A DNA stretch of 16,422 bases from an uncultured Opitutales bacterium (GCA_900548185.1 URJJ01000046.1:1-16422); one strand, 5' to 3'. Positions 6,949 to 14,514 are shown, counted from the first letter of the stretch. Notes: generated by a model from the sequence alone, not told the origin. Translations and numbers: made by a program.

Positions 6949-7231
6949 GCATTTTGTTTGCAAAAATCCCCAGCCGGCGCCCCTCCGCAGGCTTTTGGAA
7001 CGCCCAGAGCCGCAGGCTCGGCCGCGTCCGCGCGGGAGCGCATACTGCGGCGGGGGAACGCTTCCCGCCCATAATCCGCCGCCCCGTTTGCGAACTCACT
7101 GCGGCGGCGCGCCGCGCCAAAGCCGCATCCTTCCGGACAGCTTCCCTCGGGGATGGCCGGGAGAACGGATGGCACTGGCCGAGCGCGGGCGAGACAGCCT
7201 GGCGGAGGAAAGTTTTCCGCAAAAAAAATGC
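6949..7231. other. Intergenic region without a gene
   Basis: The stretch between the lipoprotein gene and the tRNA promoter shows only short or compositionally odd open frames on both strands that overlap each other, and none looks coding. An imperfect inverted repeat GCGGA/TCCGC surrounds GGAAAGTTT at about 7202-7220, followed by eight A residues. It is a possible structured element, but no U-tract follows it on the plus strand. Confidence 0.55.
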
Positions 7232-7260
7232 TTGCAAAGGCAGCCCGGCGGAATAATTTA
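7232..7260 (+). promoter_or_regulatory. Possible tRNA-Lys promoter
   Basis: TTGCAA at 7232-7237 and AATTTA at 7255-7260 are 17 bases apart, and the latter would place transcription start near 7267, ten bases before the tRNA. The -10 match is weak; the AT-rich stretch 7251-7276 after a GC-rich region is the stronger hint. Confidence 0.33.
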
Positions 7261-7276
7261 TATGGTTTTATTTTAT

Positions 7277-7348
7277 GGATCAGTAGCTCAATGGTAGAGC
7301 AGCAGCCTTTTAAGCCGTTGGTTCCGGGTTCAAGTCCCGGCTGATCCA
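7277..7348 (+). tRNA. tRNA-Lys (anticodon TTT)
   Basis: A full cloverleaf folds by eye. The acceptor stem is GGATCAG/CTGATCC, the D arm GCTC-AATGGTA-GAGC, the anticodon loop CTTTTAA (7307-7313) with anticodon TTT at 7309-7311, the variable loop TGGTT, and the T arm CCGGG-TTCAAGT-CCCGG, with discriminator A at 7348. It reads AAA and AAG lysine codons. The 3' CCA is not encoded (the next bases are CATCC) and must be added by the CCA enzyme. The anticodon stem GCAGC/GCCGT has one A-C mismatch (7304 with 7316) and one G-T pair. Confidence 0.95.
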
Positions 7349-7362
7349 CATCCTTTGAAAAA

Positions 7363-7388
7363 TGCCCGCAAATGCGGGCGTTTTTTTT
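7363..7388 (+). terminator. Rho-independent terminator after tRNA-Lys
   Basis: A GCCCGC/GCGGGC stem (7364-7369 and 7374-7379) with an AAAT loop is followed by eight T residues at 7381-7388, 15 bases after the tRNA. On the minus strand the same stem is followed by ATTTTT, so it may also stop transcripts coming from the radical SAM gene. Confidence 0.88.
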
Positions 7389-7574
7389 GCGCCCGCCGGG
7401 AGGGGAAAGTTTCAGGCCCGGCATTCATCGCCTCCCCCGGAAAGGCTGGCCGCCCGGGCCCCCCGCCCGAACTGCGCCGGCACGCGCGCATCCAAAAGCC
7501 CGCAAATCCCGTCCCCCATAGCCCGCTCCAAAGCAGGCCGCGCCCGTGAGGCACAAACCGCGCGGGCAGCCTGC

Positions 7575-7597
7575 AAAAAATCCGCCTCCGCACGGCG
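7575..7597 (-). terminator. Weak terminator candidate after the radical SAM gene
   Basis: On the minus strand a four-base-pair CGCC/GGCG stem (7597-7594 with 7586-7583) is followed by GATTTTTT, about 30 bases after the stop codon at 7629. The short stem makes this a weak candidate. The terminator at 7363-7388 is stronger but lies 240 bases away. Confidence 0.3.
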
Positions 7598-7628
7598 CGC
7601 GCAAAAGGCCGAGCCGCCCGGGAGGGCA

Positions 7629-9122
7629 TCAGCCCCCGCAGGCCCGGTAAACCTTGCGGAAATGCAGCCCCATTATCGAGAGGCGCACGGCTTCGGGAAG
7701 CAGGGCGCGCCTCTTTAACAGCACCCATGCCAGAAGCCGCCAGTATGCAAACCTCCCCGCGCTGAACACCCCCAGGCGCAGGTTCGCCTTGGCGAACGCC
7801 GCGATGTCGGAGAGGCTCACGGGGGAGCGCACCTCGGGGACCTCGTAGTTTTTCAGAAACTCGCGTATGCGCCCGTAGTAGCCGTCGTGGGAGTAGATTT
7901 TCTCGAATATCATACGGTAGCCGCGCGAGAGGGTTTCCAGATTCATCTTTGTCGCGATGTTGGTTGCGGAAGCCACGTTGTTGCCGGACCACTCCGAAAC
8001 TATGCGCCCGGCCTCCTTCATTCTGGCGTAAAGCTTTGTGCCGACCGGGGCCTGGAGGATGCCCACCATGGCAATGACTATGCCGCTTTTTTGGATGAAG
8101 TCTATCTGGCGCTGGAACACTCCGTCGGTATCGGTGTCGAAGCCGACGATGAAGCCGGCCTGGACCTGCATTCCGTAGCCCTGGATTTTTTTTACGCACT
8201 CTATCATGTCGCGGCCCCTGTTCTGCTTTTTGTTGCAGGACTGAAGCGACGCCTCGTCCGGTGTCTCTATGCCGATGAAAACGCTGTCGAAACCCGCCAC
8301 GCGCATGAGCGACATGAGCGCGTCGTCGTCTGCAAGGTTTATGGAAGCCTCCGTGAAAAACGGTATTTTCACCCTGCGCGAACGCTGCCATTTTATTATG
8401 GCCGGAAGCAGGTCGCTTTTGAGGTACGGCTTGTTCCCGATGAAGTTGTCGTCCACAAAAAACACGGCCTGCTTCCAGCCGGTCGCGCATATGGCGTCCA
8501 GCTCGGCGACGACCTGCTCTGCGCTCTTTGTGCGGGGCGCCCTTCCGAATAGCGACGTCACGTTGCAGAAGTCGCAGTCAAACGGGCACCCCCGCGAAAA
8601 CTGGAGGCACATGCCCGCGTATTTTCCCACGTCCACAAGATCCCAGCGCGGTATCGGCGCCGAATCCATTTGCGGATAGTCGCGCCTGTCGTAAACCTTT
8701 TTCATCCTGCCTGCCGTGAAGTCCCGTAGAAAGTCCGGGATGTTGACCTCCCCCTCGTAGAGCACCCGGCAGTCGGCGTATTCGAACTTGTCGGGTTCGC
8801 ACGAAAATAGCGGGCCGCCGCACACCACCGGACGGCCGAGGCCCTGGCAGAACCTTATCGTCTTTTCCGCGCTTTCGCGCTGGACGCTCATGGCGCTAAG
8901 AAACACCACGTCCGCCTCCTCGACATCCCTGGCGCGCAGGCGGGCCACGTTCATGTCAACCAGTTTCAAATCCCAGTCGGAGGGGAGCATCGAAGCCACG
9001 GTAATGAGCCCCAGGGGCGGGAACGCCGATTTTTTCCCCACAAATTTGAGGGCGTATTTGAAGCTCCAGTAGGTTGCCGGAAACTCGGGATAGACCAGAA
9101 GGGCCCTTGTTTTTTTCTGCAT
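7629..9122 (-). CDS. B12-binding-domain radical SAM protein (DUF4070 type)
   Basis: From ATG 9122 the protein has 497 residues. Residues 5-140 form the Rossmann-like domain usual in front of B12-dependent radical SAM enzymes (LLVYPEFP, FPPLGLITVASMLP, DVVFLSAMSVQRE, VCGGP). The cluster-binding motif CPFDCDFC gives Cys179, Cys183 and Cys186 for a 4Fe-4S cluster and S-adenosylmethionine, with FFVDDNFIGN and FIGIETPDEASL following as in the COG1032 group. The C-terminal part (ATKMNLETLSRGYRMIFEKI onward) resembles the DUF4070 tail of this class, which includes methyltransferases such as the hopanoid methylase HpnP. No DxHxxG cobalamin motif is visible, so cobalamin use is uncertain. The ATG at 9122 is preferred to one 63 bases upstream because the Rossmann strand starts here. 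It lies 133 bases downstream of pgpA on the same strand. Confidence 0.88.
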   Translation of the reverse strand: MQKKTRALLVYPEFPATYWSFKYALKFVGKKSAFPPLGLITVASMLPSDWDLKLVDMNVARLRARDVEEADVVFLSAMSVQRESAEKTIRFCQGLGRPVVCGGPLFSCEPDKFEYADCRVLYEGEVNIPDFLRDFTAGRMKKVYDRRDYPQMDSAPIPRWDLVDVGKYAGMCLQFSRGCPFDCDFCNVTSLFGRAPRTKSAEQVVAELDAICATGWKQAVFFVDDNFIGNKPYLKSDLLPAIIKWQRSRRVKIPFFTEASINLADDDALMSLMRVAGFDSVFIGIETPDEASLQSCNKKQNRGRDMIECVKKIQGYGMQVQAGFIVGFDTDTDGVFQRQIDFIQKSGIVIAMVGILQAPVGTKLYARMKEAGRIVSEWSGNNVASATNIATKMNLETLSRGYRMIFEKIYSHDGYYGRIREFLKNYEVPEVRSPVSLSDIAAFAKANLRLGVFSAGRFAYWRLLAWVLLKRRALLPEAVRLSIMGLHFRKVYRACGG

Positions 9123-9255
9123 ATTGCTCTTTCCGGCCCCGAACCCCCGCCCGCCTTTATGGAATTTGCGCCCTTTGCGCCGCAAAGGGTTTGCCGCTCA
9201 GGACGGCGCTCCGGAACCGTCTGATATTGTTTGACGCAGGAACAGGCCCCGGCGT

Positions 9256-9771
9256 TCAAAATGAGGAAACGGCAAAGGCCGCCGCGTTCAGTACCGCGCA
9301 AGAAACGGCCGCCGCGGCCGCGTCGTCCAGAACGCAGCCCAGGCCCCCGTCCAGCGTCTGTATGCGGCTTATGCCCAGAGGTTTAAGTATGTCGAAAAAC
9401 CTGAAGAGCGCAAATCCTGCAACGGCCCACGCCCACAGGGGGCCGGGGGGCGTGGCCCCGCAGAAAATGCCGAAATAGCAGACCGGCATTGCGGCAAACT
9501 CGTCAAAATTTATCCGCCCGGGATCCTTCTGCCCGAAAAACCTCTCGCCGATGTCGCACACGCCGACTGAAAAATAAACAAGAAACGCCGAAACCGCCGC
9601 ATACGCCCACCAGGGGGCGCCCGACATGGCAAAATACGCAAACGCGCCCCCCGCCGCGCTCCCCCACGTTCCCGGAGCCTTCAGCCCCCCGGGCAGAAAC
9701 AGCGTCGAAAGCCCGGCAAAAGTCCTCCCGAACGCCGGCCCCATCCATGGAAAAAACGACCTCCAAGCCAT
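9256..9771 (-). CDS. pgpA: Phosphatidylglycerophosphatase A
   Basis: PgpA dephosphorylates phosphatidylglycerol phosphate to phosphatidylglycerol in the inner membrane. The 171-residue length is typical. The family blocks are all present: LPGGLKAPGTWGS near residues 26-38, CDIGERFFGQKDPGRINFDEFA around 72-93, FRFFDILKPLGI around 123-134, and the C-terminal DGGLGCVLDDAAAA. About four hydrophobic segments separate them. The start ATG at 9771 lies one base after the pgsA stop, so the two genes for consecutive steps of the pathway are co-transcribed and probably translationally coupled. Confidence 0.95.
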   Translation of the reverse strand: MAWRSFFPWMGPAFGRTFAGLSTLFLPGGLKAPGTWGSAAGGAFAYFAMSGAPWWAYAAVSAFLVYFSVGVCDIGERFFGQKDPGRINFDEFAAMPVCYFGIFCGATPPGPLWAWAVAGFALFRFFDILKPLGISRIQTLDGGLGCVLDDAAAAAVSCAVLNAAAFAVSSF

Positions 9772-9772
9772 C

Positions 9773-10360
9773 CTAGCCCTTCAAAAGGTACGAGTAGCGC
9801 ACGCCGTAGCCGACGCCCGAAATGAGCGAAAGGACGGTGGAAAGCGCGAGGGTCGCAATCCCCGAATAGAAGGTGAGGCCCCAGAGGACGGACCCCGGAG
9901 CCCCGAAATCGACGCTTATGGAATGGGCGCAGAGCACAGCGCCGATGGAGTACATCTGGAAGGCGGCCTTGTATTTGCCCAGCTTTTCGGCTGCAAGCAC
10001 TATGCCTCGGCTCGCCGCAATCATGCGTATGCCGCTTACGAAAAACTCGCGCCCGGCGGAAAAGAACGCAAGAAACATTGCGGTTTTCGCCCAGTCGTCC
10101 CCGTATAGGTTCATGCCAAGCAGGACCATGAACATGCCGATGACCATTATTTTGTCGCTGAGCGCGTCCATGAATTTGCCAAGGGTTGTAACGATGTTGC
10201 AGCGGCGGGCGATGTAGCCGTCAAACCAGTCGGTCGCGCCGGCAAGCACGAACACGACAAAGGCCGCAAACGCAAAATATTTTACGCCGACGCAAAGCAG
10301 CACCGCCGTCGCCACGCTCATGACAACCCGCATGGCAGTCAGAAAATTGGGTATATTCAT
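9773..10360 (-). CDS. pgsA: CDP-diacylglycerol-glycerol-3-phosphate phosphatidyltransferase
   Basis: PgsA makes phosphatidylglycerol phosphate from CDP-diacylglycerol and glycerol-3-phosphate, the committed step to phosphatidylglycerol and cardiolipin. The 195-residue protein begins MNIPNFLTAMR, the usual PgsA opening. It carries the full CDP-alcohol phosphotransferase motif with Asp44, Asp47, Gly48, Ala51, Arg52, Gly61, Asp65 and Asp69. Hydrophobic helices cover the rest, and AGREFFVSGIR is the second conserved block. The open frame continues upstream to 11254, but that part runs across coaD on the opposite strand and is not coding. An ATG at 10381 would add seven residues; 10360 is preferred for its match to the family N-terminus. 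The gene diverges from coaD across 76 bases. Confidence 0.95.
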   Translation of the reverse strand: MNIPNFLTAMRVVMSVATAVLLCVGVKYFAFAAFVVFVLAGATDWFDGYIARRCNIVTTLGKFMDALSDKIMVIGMFMVLLGMNLYGDDWAKTAMFLAFFSAGREFFVSGIRMIAASRGIVLAAEKLGKYKAAFQMYSIGAVLCAHSISVDFGAPGSVLWGLTFYSGIATLALSTVLSLISGVGYGVRYSYLLKG

Positions 10361-10436
10361 TTTCCAAAAAAGTATTGCCATGTTTTTTATTTTAACAAGT
10401 CTTAGGTTTAATATTTTTAAAAATCCGGGCTGCGCA

Positions 10437-10925
10437 ATGAAAACCGCGATATATCCGGGGACTTTCGACCCCATAACATACGGCCATCTGGACATCCTCC
10501 AGCGGGCGGGAAAAATATTCGATAAAATTGTGGTCGCGGTCGCCCCGAACACGGCCAAGGGCCCGATGTTTCCGCTTGAGGAGCGGATGCGCCTGGCCCG
10601 GGAAAACGTCGCCGAAGTCCCGTTTGCGAGCGTGGAGGCGATGGAGGGCCTGACGGTCGACTTTGCGAAAAAGCACGGGGCCTGCGCCATAATACGCGGA
10701 CTGCGCGTCGTCTCCGACTTTGAATTTGAATACCAGCTTGCGCAAATGAACAGGCACCTGGATTCCGGAGTGGAGACGGTTCTAATGATGCCCTCGCGCC
10801 AGTATTTTTTCACAAGCTCTACAATTATAAAGCAGGTGGCCCACTTCGAGATAGACCGCATCGCAAACTTTGTCCCGCCCAACGTCATAGCCGCGCTTGC
10901 TGCGCGCAAAAACTTCAAAAAGTAG
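10437..10925 (+). CDS. coaD: Pantetheine-phosphate adenylyltransferase
   Basis: CoaD transfers AMP from ATP to 4'-phosphopantetheine, the penultimate step of coenzyme A synthesis, in the cytoplasm. The 162-residue length is standard. The nucleotidyltransferase signature is at the N-terminus: YPGTFDPITYGHLD with the TxGH motif at residues 14-17. Also present are the catalytic-site Lys41, RGLRVVSDFEFEYQLAQMN from residue 87, and SSTIIKQ near 127-133. The start ATG 10437 is set by the first strand beginning MKTAIYPG; the open frame extends to 10320 but that part overlaps pgsA. The 76-base divergent region is AT-rich and contains TAATAT at 10409-10414, a likely -10, without a convincing -35. Confidence 0.97.
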   Translation: MKTAIYPGTFDPITYGHLDILQRAGKIFDKIVVAVAPNTAKGPMFPLEERMRLARENVAEVPFASVEAMEGLTVDFAKKHGACAIIRGLRVVSDFEFEYQLAQMNRHLDSGVETVLMMPSRQYFFTSSTIIKQVAHFEIDRIANFVPPNVIAALAARKNFKK

Positions 10926-11580
10926 CCGCACACCCATTCCCCGTAGCCCTGCCTCCGCACGGGCTGGCCCCCTCCCGCACGGCAAATCCGCGGGGGAAAC
11001 GCAAGGGCACGGGAAACACGCCGCATATTGAGGATGGCGCGCACCGAAAGCTCGTCCGAAAGGCACAATTCCCTGACTTTCCGCAAACCCCGCCTGGCGG
11101 TAGCCTTCGCAGGGCAGCCCATTGAGCGGGCGCCACGTCGGGCTCCGGCCGGATTCCATGCGAAATTAACGCCCTTTTGCGTTCCCACCTGGCAGACGCC
11201 GCATTGCATTCCCCCGGTTGCAACGCACCGAACGCATCTGCCGCATCCCTCCAAAACAGCGCAAAGTCCGCCCCGATTGAGGGACGGAAAATGTACATAT
11301 CAATGCGCTCAAGGCCGCCATAAAACCGCGCCGCGCGAGAGCCACTCCGCCCAAAATACACACATTTTCCCCAAATCTTCGCAAAAACAATGCCCCATTG
11401 GGAGAGCGGGCGGAGTATTGTCAAAATACGGATGGCGGCATCGCAAAGTTCAAAATAAGATAGAAATCCGCCAATTCCGCATAATGGAAATACCGCAAAC
11501 AACTTCTTAACGCCTTTGCAAAACAATATTGAGCAAGTTCGCGCAGATGGACAATCGGCAGAGACGCCTGCAACAATAAA

Positions 11581-11610
11581 GCCCTCCAGATGCAGGGCCA
11601 TTTTGTATTC
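11581..11610 (+). terminator. Terminator-like hairpin in the non-coding tract
   Basis: GCCCT (11581-11585) pairs with AGGGC (11594-11598) around an eight-base loop, followed by the T-rich CATTTTGTATTC. A five-pair stem with an interrupted T-tract is only a moderate terminator candidate. Nothing recognisable lies directly upstream on the plus strand. Confidence 0.35.
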
Positions 11611-11641
11611 ATTAGGGTTTTGATATAGATGAGGAAACGGG

Positions 11642-11669
11642 AAGCGGATTTTTGAAATGAAATCCGCTT
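11642..11669. repeat. Perfect 10-bp inverted repeat
   Basis: AAGCGGATTT (11642-11651) and AAATCCGCTT (11660-11669) are exact reverse complements around an eight-base loop, in an AT-rich stretch without genes. It could form an RNA hairpin or be a protein-binding site. Confidence 0.75.
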
Positions 11670-11754
11670 GTGATAAATAAGAGTTTATAAAAAATACAAT
11701 ACGTTTAATTTCACTGCGGAATTTTAAATAAAATCTTCAAGAAGGGCGGCTTCC

Positions 11755-11790
11755 GCTCCCGGCGGCTTTTCCCGCCTCTCAGCAGGGAGC
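11755..11790. repeat. Bulged hairpin, 11-bp arm
   Basis: The left arm GCTCCCGGCGG (11755-11765) pairs with CCGCC (11772-11776) and, beyond an eight-base bulge, with GGGAGC (11785-11790), around a CTTTTC loop. A two-part stem on the same axis suggests RNA structure more than chance. Confidence 0.6.
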
Positions 11791-11959
11791 CAAAGAAAAA
11801 TTTGAGCGCAATGGCAAAAAACCTCCCGCGTCCCCGCTCAATTCAAAACAATTAAGCCGTGCAGGCAACCCGCGCCCCCTTGTTCTCTGCCAACATGTCA
11901 GACACCCAAAGAGAGACAATTTCATGCAATCCACGCCATACGCAAAGCGCATTGCCCCC

Positions 11960-11984
11960 CCCACCAAAGGGAGCTTCTGGTGGG
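11960..11984. repeat. 7-bp inverted repeat
   Basis: CCCACCA (11960-11966) and TGGTGGG (11978-11984) are exact reverse complements with an 11-base loop. A second short hairpin of GGGGG/CCCCC type follows near 12045-12060. Confidence 0.5.
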
Positions 11985-12435
11985 ACGCAAATCCGCAAAA
12001 AAAACCTTCCGCGCTTTCCGAACGCCTGTCTCCCGGGGCAAAGGGGGAGAGCCCCCATGCCTGAAGTCTATATCGGCTTTGGAAAGGTGGCATTACAGAA
12101 CCTGTCCGTCTCTTTTGGGAGATTTCAAAAGCGACGTCCGATTTCCAATAAGCGCCATTTATCCGCCAGGTTTTAAGTATCCGCTTTTAATTGCGCCATC
12201 TAGCCTGATTCCAACAACATCCAACGGATGAGGCGCAGACAATATCGCAATCAAGAAAAGTCAGGCAAATGCCGGTGTTCCGTTTTGGAAAACATTTCCT
12301 TACGCTTGGCACAAGCCTCAGTGTAGTATATAGTTTCTCTGGAAACGCGAATCCCCCGCAGTATGGACCTTTGCAGAGATACCCCAAACGCGCCGCAATG
12401 AACTTGCCCAAAAAGCTATTGCGCACATTCACGGC

Positions 12436-12466
12436 AATGCCATATCCGTCTGCACCCTATGGCATT
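12436..12466. repeat. Perfect 9-bp inverted repeat
   Basis: AATGCCATA (12436-12444) and TATGGCATT (12458-12466) are exact reverse complements around a 13-base loop. A further GGGGG/CCCCC hairpin with loop CATA lies at 12515-12528. Confidence 0.65.
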
Positions 12467-13135
12467 TGAAAGATGCGCAATATTGAAAAACCATAAGGCG
12501 GCGAAAACTCCAAAGGGGGCATACCCCCAAAGTTTCACCCGCGCAGTTTCCCGAAATTCCCAATTTGGCCTCCATAGACGGTACCCCGGGGAATCAATTA
12601 TGCGAAGAACCCGCCTGCAAAAAGCGGCGGGAAAATGCGTCTAAAAATCCTAGCAATACAGACGCCCCGCTCCCGGCTCAAAAAATATTCCCATCCGATA
12701 CCCCCCAGGCGCGCCTTCAAAATGTTTCCGGTAAAATTTGTGCCAGCTTAAAACGAGCAATAGAGGCACTTGAAAGCTGAAGAGCAGCTTCATCCCAAAA
12801 TCCGCTTCAGCCCCTATGGAAATTAAAACTTTCAATATCCCCCTGCCCCCGGCCTTTTCCGCCCCTTTCGGAATATTTCAATTTCCGCAACTCCATACAT
12901 ACTTCAAGGCGCTCCAATCCATATTCCCCTAAAATAATCTTTAAAAAAATTGCAAAAACCGGGCTGAAAGGAGTCCCGAATTTCACAGTAAAAATATCCG
13001 CAAAATCCCTCCCCCTTCAAAGCTCGTTTTTGCCGATATTTGAGGGCAAACCTTGCCCCTGCGCAATACGGCAAATGGCCCAGCGGCAGTTCCGCTGTAT
13101 GTGCTCCGGATTTCAGGCTCACAAGATGTGAAAAC

Positions 13136-13167
13136 AAAAAAGCCGCAGATTTCTCTGCGGCTTTTTT
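13136..13167 (-). terminator. Strong bidirectional rho-independent terminator
   Basis: A perfect 14-bp inverted repeat spans 13136-13149 and 13154-13167 with a TTTC loop; its core is GCCGCAGA/TCTGCGGC flanked by six A and six T residues. It lies 20 bases downstream of the beta-barrel gene stop and would end that transcript on the minus strand. It also works in the plus direction and would stop anything transcribed through the non-coding tract. Confidence 0.93.
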
Positions 13168-13187
13168 GAATTTAAACAGGCTTTTTA

Positions 13188-14351
13188 TTAGTACCTGAGA
13201 GCGACATTGACGTCGATGATGTGGCCCATGTAGGATGCGCCGGCCATGTCGGAAGAGTTGTCCCTGTAAGAGTAGCCGAGGGAGAGGGAGACAAACCTGT
13301 TCGGAGTGTAGGAGATGCCCACGCCCGCGAAGTAGTTGTCGTCATTGCGGGAGCTGGCCATGTACTCGCTGTAGTAATAGCCGAGGTTTGCATAGGAGCC
13401 GACGAATTCGGAGAACATGTAGCTCGCGCCGAGAGACACGCCGGTATTGACCGTGGACTGGCGGGCTGCGCCGTTTGCGAAGTCGCGGTTGGCCTTCACA
13501 TAAGTGCTGAGCTTGTCGGTAACCTGATAGTTGAACTTCGCAGAGAAAGCGAAAGTCGAGTCCTCAGTTGATTCGGCATTGTTCATCTCGCGGATGGAGT
13601 AGCCGAAGTAGAGCTCGGTTGAAAGCTTCGGGAGAAGTTCGCCGTTGACGGTGAGGCCGACGAAGTGGTCGGTGGTTTCGTTGCCGTACATGTTAGCGTA
13701 AGCCGCCGCGCCGCCGCTGTACTCGGTATAGCGGAACTGGTAGGTGACGCCCGCCTTGATCTTTTCAGTCACGCTGTAAAGAACGCTGACCGGAACCCTG
13801 TACTGGTCGAAGTCGGAATAGCGGTCTTCATAGCTGGTGTATTCTTCGCGAGCCCAGTTGAAGCCGGCGTCGGCGCTCAGCTTGTCGGAGAAAGTGTAGC
13901 CGCCGTTGAGACCCGCAGTGTAAACGTTGCGGCGAACGAGGTCGTTCAGGGGGATTATCCCCAAAAGCATGGTTTCGTTGTTCTGCGCAAGCTGCTGGAA
14001 GGAGAAGTTGAACTTGGCAAACCAGTTCTCTTCGGTATAGGAAGCGTTGGCAAAGACGTTGGACAGGTTGCTGTTGCAGTTCGTCTCTTCGAAATAGCGG
14101 TTTATATCTTCGTAGAACTTGACGCTGGCCTTGAACTTGGAGTTCCTGCCGTAATTGGCCTCGGCGCCCAGACGGAAAGTATAGATGTAGTCGTCCGTCT
14201 TGTTGTCAGAATAATAAATGTTGCTGTTCCATTTGCCAATAAATGACCCGTTGAAGAAAACATCAACCTGGTCACCGATTGTAAACAGCGGAGCTGCATT
14301 TAGAGCCGCGCCAAATGCGACAGCCGTTGCGATTAATGTTAATTTTTTCAT
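13188..14351 (-). CDS. Outer membrane beta-barrel protein
   Basis: A 387-residue secreted protein with signal peptide MKKLTLIATAVAFGAALNAA (cleavage near residue 19 or 20). The mature part is rich in Tyr, Asn, Ser, Phe and Gly and shows alternating amphipathic strands throughout, for example YTFRLGAEANYG, AGLNGGYTFSDKLSADAGFNW, AGVTYQFRYTEYSG and ASYMFSEFVGSYANLGYYYSEY. The last strand ends VDVNVALRY-like, with Tyr at the very C-terminus, the usual recognition signal for barrel assembly. It most likely forms a pore or structural barrel of the BBP2/porin type; substrate or selectivity cannot be read. AGG lies six bases before the ATG, a plausible ribosome binding site, and the gene stands alone between its own promoter and terminator, suggesting high expression. 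Confidence 0.88.
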   Translation of the reverse strand: MKKLTLIATAVAFGAALNAAPLFTIGDQVDVFFNGSFIGKWNSNIYYSDNKTDDYIYTFRLGAEANYGRNSKFKASVKFYEDINRYFEETNCNSNLSNVFANASYTEENWFAKFNFSFQQLAQNNETMLLGIIPLNDLVRRNVYTAGLNGGYTFSDKLSADAGFNWAREEYTSYEDRYSDFDQYRVPVSVLYSVTEKIKAGVTYQFRYTEYSGGAAAYANMYGNETTDHFVGLTVNGELLPKLSTELYFGYSIREMNNAESTEDSTFAFSAKFNYQVTDKLSTYVKANRDFANGAARQSTVNTGVSLGASYMFSEFVGSYANLGYYYSEYMASSRNDDNYFAGVGISYTPNRFVSLSLGYSYRDNSSDMAGASYMGHIIDVNVALRY

Positions 14352-14401
14352 GTGCTACCTATGTTAAAAGTTCCAACGAAATTTTTGCTATGATAAGGCA
14401 A

Positions 14402-14430
14402 AGTTAAACTGCGCTTTAAACCGATGTCAA
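14402..14430 (-). promoter_or_regulatory. Promoter of the beta-barrel gene
   Basis: On the minus strand a perfect TTGACA (14430-14425) is followed after 17 bases by TTAACT (14407-14402). The predicted start near 14395 gives a leader of roughly 44 bases that carries the AGG ribosome binding site. The -35 box is ideal; the -10 box matches consensus only moderately. Confidence 0.5.
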
Positions 14431-14514
14431 GATATATTGTTAAAAAAAACGGCGCAGGAGGGGGCCGCGGCATTTTCCCGCACCCGCCAAAAACTTCTTG
14501 CGTGCACGGGCTTT

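Larger units (their letters stand above)
10926..13135. other. 2.2-kb tract without recognisable genes, rich in inverted repeats
   Basis: No open frame here looks like a real protein. The longest ones (minus 10915-11601, plus 11028-11510, paired frames around 11779-12176) are dominated by Arg, Pro, Ser, His and Cys, overlap each other on opposite strands, and have no family motif. GC content drops compared with the flanks, most clearly at 11600-11740 and after 12780. Several hairpins are listed separately. The tract may hold an undescribed RNA, decayed genes or a spacer between chromosomal modules; I cannot decide between these by eye. Confidence 0.6.

Noticed and set aside
7330..8490. Minus-strand 386-residue frame overlapping the tRNA and radical SAM gene
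   Set aside because: Out of frame with the motif-bearing radical SAM gene, Arg/His/Pro-rich, and it runs into the tRNA and its terminator.
7629..9122. Naming the radical SAM gene hpnP
   Set aside because: The domain layout is shared by many enzymes and no hopanoid pathway gene is present in the window.
10361..11254. Upstream extension of pgsA
   Set aside because: It lies antisense to coaD and would add nearly 300 residues to a protein whose N-terminus already matches the family.
10915..11601. 228-residue minus frame and opposing 160-residue plus frame in the non-coding tract
   Set aside because: No domain, mutually overlapping on opposite strands, odd composition and no ribosome binding site; treated as chance openings.
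10926..13135. CRISPR array, tmRNA, RNase P or known riboswitch in the non-coding tract
   Set aside because: No regularly spaced direct repeats and none of the conserved core sequences of these RNAs could be seen by eye.
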